64,000 nucleotides of DNA from Lathyrus oleraceus (lineage: Eukaryota > Streptophyta > Magnoliopsida > Fabales > Fabaceae): the NCBI RefSeq assembly GCF_024323335.1, contig NC_066581.1, forward strand, positions 35,544,699 through 35,608,698, given 5' to 3'. This document shows, one piece after another, positions 1-11,400 of the stretch. How positions within the stretch are numbered: position 1 is the first letter of the stretch; the number at the start of each line of letters is the position of its first letter. The notes under the pieces were generated by a model. It worked only from the letters and a program-made list of their open reading frames with translations. It ran no database searches and was not told where the DNA came from. The translations under genes and the position numbers were made by a program.

Positions 1-28
1 TAACTTTAATTAAAAACGTGAGTTATTT

Positions 29-196
29 TGTTGAAAATATATTATTTCCGGTTTTATTATTGCCTTTAATATTACCTTTATTTTTCTTTATTCTCCATTA
101 AAGAGAAAATCAATTGTAATAATTGTATCTTCACTATATAAACCAGCCTAAGACTGACGAATAAGATATAACAGTTTTTATCTATTTTTTCCAATA
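29..196 (+). repeat. Left LTR of copia element
   Basis: This segment is repeated at 5045-5213. It has a TATA-like TATATAAA at about 135-142, followed by a short leader. The exact first bases are uncertain by 1-3 nt because both ends have drifted. Confidence 0.85.
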
Positions 197-210
197 TGGT
201 ATCAAAAGCA
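197..210 (+). promoter_or_regulatory. Primer binding site (tRNA-iMet type)
   Basis: The sequence TGGTATCAAAAGCA, immediately downstream of the LTR, resembles the 3' end complement of plant initiator tRNA-Met (TGGTATCAGAGC) used by most Ty1/copia elements. Confidence 0.85.
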
Positions 211-404
211 TTGGGTTAGGGGTTACCGTAAAACTTTTCTCAACATATTTTTGTTAGGTTAAGAGCACTGGGTTAGGGGTTACCATAAAGTTTTCCTCAA
301 CCTATTTTTGTTGGGTTAGGGGTTACCATAAAGCTTTCCTCTAACATATTTTTGTTCGACCCGCTTTCTTACTCCACCTGATTCACATACCCGTTTAGCC
401 TCCT

Positions 405-3400
405 ATGGCGAATAACAACAACAGGTGGTCTTCCCCATCACAGGCCTACAATGGATCAACCATGGCGAACAACCGCAACCTGAGTCGGGCGTCGGCCGCG
501 GAAACGGCGGTGGACGTGGAAACGGCGTACGAGAGGAACCGCCGATGGTCATAAATAATGGCAGTAACGACGGCAACAATGGAAACAGGAACGACATTGT
601 TTTTGGTGACAGTTATTCCAACATAGACGGTAATGATCAAGAGGGTTCCTCATACTCCCTCAAGGTTAGTATCCCTAAAATGAATGGGAATAACTATAAT
701 GAATGGGCTCAAACCGTTCAGTTGGTATTGGAGAGTAAAGGAAAATTGATTTCTTAACAGGAGCAGTAGCTGGACCGGCAACAGGAGACCCTCGTTACAA
801 ACAATGGAAATCGGAAAACTCCTTGATTATTCCGTGGCTGGTAAGCTCTATGGGAACTGGAATAGGTAAGCCTTACATGTTTTTACATTCCGCAAAGAAT
901 GTGTGGGAAGCTGTTAAGGAAACATACTTTGATATTCAAAACTCCTCTCAAATTTTTGGTTTAAAATCAAAGTTATGGCATGCGAAACAAGGTGACAGGA
1001 GTGTAACTGCTTATTACAATGAGTTGTTGACACTGTGGCAAGAGTTAGATCTCTGCTATGATGACAACTGGAGGTGTATAGAAGACAGTGTTTTGTTTCT
1101 CAATAGGCAAGAAAATGATAGTGTATTCATGTTTCTCGCTGGGTTCAATAAAGACCTTGATGAGGTAAGAGGTAGAGTTTTAGGAAAAGTATCATTGTCA
1201 ACTCTTCGTGAAACTTTTGTAGAAATAAGAAGGGGAGAGGCACGACAAGGAATTATGATGGGCAAGACACCACGAAATTCTGAATCTGAAGGCTCAGCTC
1301 TGGCTACTAGGAATCTTGACGAGGGAAGAAGGTCAGACAAAGTTCCTTGGTGTGATCACTGCAAGCGCGAATAGCATACATGTGAAACTTGTTGGAAGCT
1401 CAAAGGCAAACCTCCTAACTGAAAGAAGAAAAGTGGTCGTGCATTTCAGGCTAGTAATTCTGATCAAGGGCAGCAACCTCCTCCGTCTCAGTTTCCACTC
1501 ACTACGGAGCAACTAGACAGACTGTACAAACTCCTCGAGTCTCCAACCCCTTCTTGCTCTATAGCAACAAAAGGTAATTCTGTATTTCTTAATGTCAGTC
1601 CCAGTCATACTTGGATAGTAGATTCAGGTGCCTCTGATCACATGACAGGTGAATCTACTTTGTTCTCTTCATATAGTCCATGTGCAGGTAATCAAAAAAT
1701 AAAAATCGCAGATGGCTCTTTTTCAGCCATTGCAGGTGAAGGGTCAGTTGTACTGTCTCCAATATTAACTCTTAAAAATGTCCTTCATGTTCCAAATTTA
1801 TCTTGTAATTTAATGTCCGTCAGTAAATTAGCCCAAGATATAAATTGTCAAACTAATTTTTTCCGATCTCACTGTGTCTTTCAGGATTTGAACTCGGGGA
1901 AGATGATTGGCAGTGCTAAGGAGAGTGGAGGACTCTACTACCTTGACATTGAATCTGCATCACAACTACCTTCAAAAACAATAAGTTCCTACTTTGAGTC
2001 TTTTTTTGTTTTGAATAATAAAGATGACAACAGTATGGTATGATATTTAAGATTAGGTCATCCTAGTTTTCGTTACTTAAAACACTTGTTTCCTAAGATA
2101 TTTCACAATAAGAACTTTTCTTCATTTAAATGTGAAGCATGTGAATTTGCAAAGCATCATCGTTCTCAGTTTTCAATACAGCCTTATAAACCATCAAAAC
2201 CTTTTTCGATTATTCACAGTGATGTTTGGGGCCCTAACCGTACAAGTACACTCTCTCTCAAAAAATGGTTTATCACATTTATAGATGACCATAAAAGAGT
2301 ATGTTGGGTGTACTTTTTAAAGGGGAAATCAGATGTTTGTCAGGCTGTAAAGAATTTTTTTTCAATGGTGCAGAATCAATTTCAAATAAATATCCAATTC
2401 TTTAGAAGTGATAATGACAAAGAATATTTTAACACTATCCTATGTGATTTTTTTCTAAAAAATGGGATTGTGTAGCAAAGTTCATGTCCTAATACTCCTC
2501 AACAAAATGGAGTGGCCGAAAGGAAAAATAGACATTTACTAGAGGTTGCTAGAGCTCTACTTTTTTCAAATAAAGTACCAAATTATTTGTGGGGCGAAGC
2601 TGTTTTAACAGCTGCGTATTTAATTAACAGAATGTCATCCAAAATTCTCAATTTTCAAACTCCTAATAATGTCTTCAAAGAACATTTTCCTAGTACTCGT
2701 GTTTTAACTGATTTGACTTTAAAAATCTTTGGTTGCACAGCCTTTGTTCATGAACATAAAAATGTTGGAAAACTTGAGCCAAGTGCTATAAAATGTGTCT
2801 TTGTTGGGTACTCCCCAATCCAAAAAGGATATAAATGTTTTGATCCAAAAAATAAGAAAATGTTTGTCACTATGGATGTTATATTCTTTGAAAATAAACC
2901 TTTTTTTGATGACACTCATCTTCAAGGGGGGGAGATAAACGAAGACTCGTTTCAAATTGAGGAAATGAGTTTTTTAAATAACTTATCTTTGTCAGTATCA
3001 CAAAATTCTGAGATTTTTACACCTGCACCAACAGAAAATGGTTATGATTCTTTATCTGATCCTACTCCTGTCGTGAGTAAGGAACCTTATGAATCCGAGC
3101 CTACATTTTCTCTTGTAGAAAACAATGAGAATCCTGAAAACGATGATAATGATGATCTAATTGAAATGCCACAAAATAATGAGTCACTTCAACAAAACAA
3201 ATTTGAATTAGGAAATAGGATTTGGAAAGGAAAGGTTTTTGTGAAAAAGCACCATAAAGGAAAGGACCAGTCCACATCTCAACACTGTCAGGAATCTGAA
3301 CCGGGGAATGATCAATTTCCTAACAAAAGAAAATGTAAGTCTATCTCTGTTTCTGAGAGTCGTATTTTGTATCCTGATAGAGATGATCCTGTTGCCATTA

Positions 3401-5036
3401 GAAAACCTGTCAGATCTTGCACTAAATATCTCATGTCCAATTTTATATCATATTCAAATTTGTCTTCATCTATGTCTGCCTTCACTTTAAAATTGTCTAG
3501 TGTAGAAATTCCAAAAAGTGTACAGGTTGCTCTAGAAATTCGAAAGTGAAGGGAAGTTGTACTTGAGGAGATGAAAGCTCTTGAAAAGAACAAAACTTGG
3601 AGTGTTACGTCACTACCAGGTGGCAAGAAGACAGTTGGATGCAAATTGGTGTTTAATGTGAAGTATAATTTAGATGGGTCAATTGAAAGGTACAAGGCTC
3701 GCTTGGTGGCTAAAGGCTTTACTCAGACCTATGGTATAGATTACTCAGAGACATTTGCTCCTGTTGTAAAATTGAATACTGTCAGAATTCTTTTGTCTCT
3801 TGCTGCTAACATGAATTGGCCTTTGCATCAGTTAGATGTTAAGAATGTCTTTCTTAATGGCGATCTAGAAGAAGTATATATGGACATTCCTCCTGGCTTT
3901 GAAAACAAATTTGGATCAAATGTGTGCAAACTAAATAAGTCTTTGTATGGATTAAAGCAGTCCCCTAGAGCTTGGTTTGAAAAATTCACTCAGTCCATGA
4001 AGAAACAAGGGTACATCCAAGGACAGGCTGACCACACCTTGTTCACAAAATTCTCCCACGATGGAAAAGTTGTTGTCCTGATTGTTTATGTTGATGATAT
4101 TGTCCTTACTGGAGACGATACAGTGGAAATGGCAAGAGTAAAAGAAAAATTGACAGTAGACTTTGAAATCAAGGACCTGGGATTCATGAGATATTTTCTA
4201 GGTACGGAGGTTCCTCGGTCAAAAAATGGTATTGTGGTTTCACAGCAGAAATACATTATAGACTTGTTGAAAGAAACAGGAATGAGTGGATGTCGTCCTG
4301 CAGATACCCCTATGGATCCTAATGCTAAACTTTGAGAAGAAGGTAATGTTTCTGTTGATACTGGGAGATATCAGAGATTGGTTGGGAAACTGATTTATTT
4401 GTCACACATCCGACCTGATATTGCTTTCTCAGTTAGTGTAGTGAGTCAGTTTATGCATTCTCCTTTCGAGGAACATCTTGAGGCAGTCTATAAGATACTG
4501 AGATATTTGAAGGGAAATCCTGGAAAAGGATTATTTTTTAAGGAGACTAGTGAAAGAAATGTGTCTATCTTCACCGATGCGATTGAGCAGGTTCAGTCAC
4601 AGATAGAAGATCAACCTCTGGATATTGTACGTATGTTTGGGGCAATCTTGTGACATGAAGGAGTAAGAAACAAGGAGTTCTAGCAAGGAGTAGTGCAGAG
4701 GCCGAGTTTAGAGCTATGTCTCAAGGTATTTGTGAAGGATTATGGATCCTTAGAGTCCTAGAAGAACTTAAGATGAAAATTGAACTTCCATTGAAATTGT
4801 ACTCTGACAGTAAAGTTGCTATTAGCATAACTAATAATCCAGTTCAACATGACAGAACTAAGCATATCGAGATTGATCGACACTTCATAAAGGAGAAGTT
4901 AGATACGGAAATCATATGTCTATCCTTCGTGACTTCAAATCAACAAACTGCGGATATCCTGACCAAAAGTTTGGCAAGACCTACTTTTGAGTATTTGATA
5001 GACAAGTTGGGTAATGATATATATCTATGCACCAAT
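405..5036 (+). pseudogene. copia gag-pol polyprotein, disrupted
   Basis: Gag starts near the ATG at 405. An NGxNYxEW motif lies at about 680-710, followed by a UBN2-like capsid region. A zinc knuckle (CDHC...) is cut by a TAG at 1372. Protease shows DSGASDHM at about 1621-1644. Integrase has the GHPS pre-integrase motif, the CEAC zinc pair near 2131 and HSDVWGP near 2215. RT shows QLDVKNVFLNG near 3830 and YVDD near 4087. RNase H shows YSDSK near 4800 and RTKHIEIDRHF near 4856. One frameshift lies near 755 and one near 4580; the rest of pol is in a single frame. In-frame stops are at 1372 (TAG), 1420, 2041, 2473 (TAG), 3547, 4333 and, after the second frameshift, 4656. It cannot encode a functional polyprotein. 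Confidence 0.92.
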
Positions 5037-5044
5037 TTGAGAGG
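5037..5044 (+). promoter_or_regulatory. Polypurine tract of copia element
   Basis: The short purine run GAGAGGGG directly precedes the right LTR, where plus-strand synthesis would be primed. Confidence 0.7.
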
Positions 5045-5213
5045 GGTTGGAAAATATATTATTTTTGGTTTTATTATTGCCTTTAATACTACCTTTATTT
5101 TTTTTTATTCTCTATTAAAAAGAAAATCAATTGTAATAATTATATCTTCACTATATAAATCAGTCTAAGGCTGACGAATAAAATATAACAATTTTTACCT
5201 ATTTTTTCCAATA
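5045..5213 (+). repeat. Right LTR of copia element
   Basis: This is a copy of 29-196 with numerous substitutions and small indels. The last shared bases are CCAATA, then the candidate TATTT target duplication. Confidence 0.85.
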
Positions 5214-5430
5214 TATTTGAACATGTGGAGGTGGAAGTGTGGTTCACTAATATTATAAAACTGTACACACTAATTGGGGATCAAAATTATAGCCTACAAA
5301 ATTGATGAGGTAAATAATGGATCCGCATTTCATGCTTTCAGAAAATACAAATAAGAGCAATTCCTCATTAGAAGTATATCAATAAACAAATATAGAAATA
5401 ACATAGGAAGAATCTGGACACTGAACTTAC

Positions 5431-8400
5431 TATAAACAGCATGAAAAAGACCGGGTCTTATTGCAATAAGAAATATCAATGTTAAAATTATAACATGTGA
5501 GCACTTGCGTAGTCCCCATGCTATTGTAGCCACAACTAAAACTGTGGTGTCTTCTTCCTCTAGAAATTTGACAACAGAAAGAATCAGCAAAACAGTAAGA
5601 TTTTTTATCCAATGCATATTTAAATTTTATTTTTTATTGACAGAAAAAGTCTGATGAAATATAAGTGTACACCAAAATTTCTAGAACACGTGAGCAGAAG
5701 CCAATGCACAATATAAAGTTAAATCGGAAGACGTCCAAGGGACATTTAAGAAGAACTCTTCGTTTCTTATAATTTCATAATAATTGTAATCATATTTTAC
5801 AAACAATAGTTGAAGGATTAATATGGGGGCTATCTAATTCCAGGAAAACTGTAATGCCTACAGTATACCTATTTAACACATCTTCCTGTTTGTGATGTTC
5901 TCAAAAGTCAAAACAGCAAAAATTAGCAGGCATGTGTTGCTATGGCAATGGCATTACTCGGACTATGATCCATGGTAAAGAAAATACTTAAATTGTCCAA
6001 GATGCTACTGTTTCAATTTGAAGAAAATAAGTGCCCAAAATTCTAGAAATGATACGCCAGATGGGCTAAACAATTTGTTGAAGAGTATCATAATCATATA
6101 ATCATTATGCAGCCGTTACATAATTATGATTGTGCAGCAGTTACAAACATTAATGTAAATAGAACTATTCTAAATTAATGCCGCGATAAATTATTTCCCT
6201 GACTATTAAGTCAGATTAGTATACATATTAAACCCATGGAAGAAAGCAAATCACAGGGTTCAGCCAACAGCTTGGTTGAGAGGCACTTTCTTCCTATCAT
6301 TGATTACAAATTGAATGGCCTGAATTAAAATCAATTGGTGCAGTCAATGAAGATCTAACTTCCAGAAAAAGGGAAGGAAAGCTAAATCATAGGAGAATTC
6401 ATAAGTTCAGATAAAGGTTATCCCAAACTCGAGAAACGGCAGCTGGAAATCAGCTTAGTAATGTCATGGTTGCTCAATACCATGACTAATGAAATTGGAG
6501 GAAGTTTTATGTACTATGACACTACCAAGGAGATGTGGGATGCAGATAAAGAAACCTATTCCAATGTGGACAACGTGTCTGCAATACTTGAAACCAAGAG
6601 GATACACCATGATTTGCGACAAGGCGACCTCTCAGTCACAAATTATTTAAATATTGAGTCGTCAATGGCAACAACTAGATATATATGAAGTTGAATGGAG
6701 TTGCACCGAGGATAAGAAGTACAAAGACGTGGTGGAGAGAGATAGAGTTTACACATTCCTAATGGGTTTTAACATCGGACTTAACGAAGTTCGTGGGAGA
6801 ATCTTTGGAATCAAACCCCTTCCAAAAATTTGGGGAAAATTCTCAAAAGTAAAGAGGGAGGAGAGCAGGAGAAAAGTGATGCTTGGAAAATCCATTGCAG
6901 TCCCATCTATTGAAAGATCTGCTGTAGCAGCAAGGGGAAATTAGCCCCATCCCTTCCATAAGAAAACTCTCCCCTCTGCGGGAAACCGGGCCAAACCAAG
7001 GACGCGTGTTGGATCATACATGCCAGACCCTCAGAGGAAAATCTGACCAGAAATCGAGACAATAGAGGGAACACAGTCAAGCTAAATCCTGATTTATCTC
7101 CATTCTGCAGGGAGCAAATGGAAACTTTACAAAAAATTCTTCAACAAACCATTGGTACAACTACTGTGGCACAAAAAGATAATTTTTTGCATGCTCTAAA
7201 TACCAGCAAGAAAAAACAAATTCATGGATTATTGACTCGAGCATCTGACCACATGATTGGAGACTTAATTGTGTTTAATAGCTATTCTTCATGTCAATAA
7301 TTTTACAGCTCGAATAACTGATGGTACTCTTTCTAAGGTCATGGGTAAAGGTTCTGTCATTATTGGGCAAAATACTATCCTAAATCCAGTACTCTATAAT
7401 CCAAAACTTGATTGTAGTTTGCTGTCCATTAACAAACTTAGAAAAGATTTGAAGTGTGTCACTAAATTCATACAAAAGATTTGAAGTATCTACATTTTAA
7501 GAAATCAGTATTTTCAAGATGGCAGTAAACATGAAATTTAAATGTGTTTCGTAAATGGATTCCTCCCCTGAAGACATAATTAGAACCTTTGCAAACTAAA
7601 CAGCTAAATGTTATCCAACTTTGTTAGCACAATTTCACACAGGAGAATATGGTTAAGCACTGGGAATCATAATTTCACACAGTAGCACGCGTAGTCGACT
7701 CAGGCCAACTATTTTTCTCACCTTCCACAACAGATTCATCAGCTGTTAATTGTCCTTGATCAGTAATGCACAATAACACTGAATTGTTTACAAGATTGCA
7801 CACAGCAACAAGAAAACCAAGACCAAATTGTGCAAGCAAATAGTATGCCGGGATAGGGTAATGCCACAAGCCTATAGTTTCCCATATTTTCATATCCTGC
7901 AACTAAGGAACAGAAAGATAACAAAAAGAAACGTTTTAGTAGATTTCTAGATCCCTCAAAGCCACTAGCAATATGTACCTTCGGTGATTTGTTATTGGAG
8001 ACAGTGAGTGCCACGTTGAAGATATATGTGCTAGCTGCCCAAAGAAGAATGAAAACAAGAAGCATGCCATTCAGCTGCTGCAATCGAAACATGGAAGGGA
8101 AGGCATACAAGATGTATCCCACATAAGCAAGCAACCCAAATGAGCAGAGACTTGCAAAGTGGAAACTCCAGAATGAAAGAACCAGCAAGGAAATCTGTCA
8201 GGTGCAACAATAAATGCAATAAATCAGCTTATAAAAGTTATGTGCAAGCATCACAAACGGTGAGACGGGGCTCACAAACTATGAAGCACAAAGTCCAACA
8301 TGGACACCAGAAATATTAACCGGTGGGGGCAACACTCTTGTATATAACAACTATTTGTTCGAAGAATACGAGTAAATATTACTCCCTCTGTTCCTTTTTA

Positions 8401-11400
8401 AATGTCACTTTCTTGAAAACATTTTGTTCCTTTTTAATTGTCACTTGCAAAGTTCAAGGTAGTATTAATGGCACTTTTGTTAAAATTATCCCAAAGTAAT
8501 TATTATAGAGAGAGAAAAGGTAAAATGAATGTAATAAATAATTAAGGGTATTATAGGCAAAAGGAGAATTGTTGTTGAAAAAGTAACAATAATGATTAGC
8601 TTTCTTGGTATATGTAAAAAGTCAAAAAAATAACATTTAAAAAGGAACGGAGGAAGTAATGTTTAATTACAATTTTAGTCTCATATTTTATCACGCTTAC
8701 AAATAATTTATTTTCTAAAGTTGAACATTTTGATCTTCAAGTATTACATTTGTTACAATTTTAATCTCAATTCATATATTTTATCCCTAATATGGTGATT
8801 TTTAACCCCCAAAAGAATGGGATTCTATAGTTTCAATTCTAATTATGAATAGAAAACACCACTTTTGAGGCTACAAATCATTATTTTGGGCCAAAAATAT
8901 TTATTTTATGAACCAGAAACCAGAGTCGGGATCAAAATTCCAATAGATATGATACTTGAGGACTAAAATTCAATTTTTATAATTAAAAAAATAAAATAAA
9001 AAACTATTCTCGAGAGCGTGATAAAATAATGAACAAAAACAGTAATTTAGTCAAATAACAGTGTCATTATTATGCAAAAAATGAGATATTTTTCTGAGGA
9101 AAAATGAGATATTATAAATACTATACAAATTTAAACCCAAAAATTAAAAATCATAACATATGCAAATTATAAATTCTTTTTTTTTGTCAAATGCAAATTA
9201 TAATTTCTATTTATTTGTCTACATATTTTAAATTTATTTTATTTTATCATTTTCAAAACTATAAAGTATTAAAAATAATTATACAATGTATAGTAATTAA
9301 CAAGATACTCATTCAAAAGATTATAAAATTTATAAGAATAAAAATCATTTCGTGGCCTTAATTTTTTTTTAGTAGGGACAAGACACTACTTTAAGTGAGG
9401 GCAAAATTAAATATCTAATAATTAATAATAAAAAAAAAATTTAAAATCGTGGGGGGAGATGCTCCATTACTTGTTTGAGAATAAATGATGGAACATGAAA
9501 TCATGGCTATCAGTTGGCTAGTGAAAATATTGATAATTACCAATTCAAATTTCTCACCCTCGCACACTGATTTTTACCAAAGAAAAAAATGGATGGGTGC
9601 CAACTCTTGTTGAAAATAATTTATGTTACTTATCAGGCCAAGGAATGTGATATGAATTTTGCACGGGATTTTAGCAACTAAAGCATGCGTACCGGAAAAC
9701 CATATGCTAGAAAGTTAATACTAAACGTCTGAGAAATAGCTCCTTGCAATATGAAACTTCTATGCCTCACGCCAAACCTGTCATAAGATTAAAAAACCAA
9801 GAAATAAAATATTGTTCGAAATAAAGATAGAAGGCAATGAGTTTGACTAGATAACAGATAAAAAAAAGGATTGAATAAACAACTACTTTTGTATAGGAGT
9901 ACAATTTGAGCACATTGTTCCATGAGAAGCTTTTTAGCCAAGTGAAAGGAACAATTTAACTATTTCAACTTTCATTTCCAAAACACTTACACTATTTTGC
10001 TTCAAACATGCAAAACAAACAAAAAAAAGAGAGAGAAGTAAAGCCCAATAAGGAAATACTATCATGAAGCTATATGTCCTACTACCTGACTCCAGACTAG
10101 ATTCTCATCCCAATACTATGTCGATCTTAAGGGATGGCATAGTGCTACAAAGCTTCCACTATGGTGGGGGGTCCAAAGAAGGATCAGACCCACTAAGGAT
10201 AGGAAAGAACAAAGGATCAAATGAGGATGTTGCATCTAGTTAATTACCTCACCTGTATTCATGAACAAAGAGAGACCGTCTTGTGGGAAGAAGTTCCTCA
10301 GTCAAATCATTTTCTCTTGTTGATGTGATGATTTTCATTTCGGCTAGCTCATTTCTGATCCAAGATAGCTGGAACAAAAGGCAAATGAAAATAGGTGACC
10401 CATATTACATGAGATTGTTACAAAATATGGAAAATATCTCATAATATATGAGTTGTATTTTAACGTAATTAGTAATATATAAATATCATATCTCTTGGGA
10501 TCGTGTTCATATTTTTTTGTATTTCATGATTTGTTTTCTTATTCAATTAAGATTAGAAATCTAATTTCCTTGTTTAATTAGGATAGGATTCTCATAGTAG
10601 TATAAATAAGGACTACTGTTATATTTTTATGGTAAAACTTTAATAAGACTTAAGAATAAGAAGTTGATACTGAATGACTAGAGAGATTAGCTCTCTGGTC
10701 TTATATATATTGAATATAGTACAATGAGAATCCCTTGATTAAGCTAGGCAAATCTATACACAATCAATCCTAATGAATACATATCAACCATAATAATTAT
10801 ATGTAAATTATATCATATCTCAACACTCCTCTCAAGCTGGAGCATACAGATTGTAAGCATCAAGCTTGTCATATATGTAAGTTATTCTTGATCTTCGAAG
10901 GGCTTCCGTGAAAATGTCTATCAATTGGCCGTTAGAACCAACAAATGAAGTAATACTCTCGTCAAGACACAATCTTTTCACAAATAAAGTGACATTCAAT
11001 CTCAATATGCTTAGTTCAATCAAGAAAGACTTGATTAGAGGCAATATGTAAAGCTACTTGATTATCACAAATGAGAGTCATAGTGCCTATTTTACAAAAG
11101 CGCAACTCTTGGAGAAGATGTTTGAGCCATATGAGCTTTTGGGTAGTAAGTGTCATAGCTCTATATTTAGCTTCAGCATTGGGTCTGGCGGCGACATTTT
11201 GCTTCTTACTTTTCCAGAAATTAAATTTCCAAAATAACCTTAATTAAGTCTTCAAGAAAACAATAGATGTTGTTATTTAAAAAATGACCTTAATTAAATC
11301 TTTAATTTTGTGAGTAGATGATCATTATAATTAGAGGTAGGTTAGTAAATGTACTTCCTTTTTACATGAAAACAAAAAAGGCACTTAATTACTATCCTAA

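Larger units (their letters stand above)
29..5213 (+). mobile_element. Full-length degenerate Ty1/copia LTR retrotransposon
   Basis: A 5.2-kb element lies inside intron 11 of the PIEZO gene, on the opposite strand. It has two short LTRs of about 167 bp, an initiator-Met primer binding site directly after the left LTR, a gag-pol region in copia order (gag, protease, integrase, RT, RNase H), and a purine tract before the right LTR. A candidate 5-bp target duplication TATTT is seen at 24-28 and 5214-5218. Seven in-frame stops and two frameshifts break the coding region, so the copy is dead. The LTRs differ at many positions, making this the oldest full-length element in the window. Confidence 0.92.

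Noticed and set aside
7675..8219. Separate minus-strand membrane protein genes
   Set aside because: These hydrophobic frames are PIEZO exons 9 and 10 plus flanking intron bases, joined by GT/AG boundaries with matching phase.
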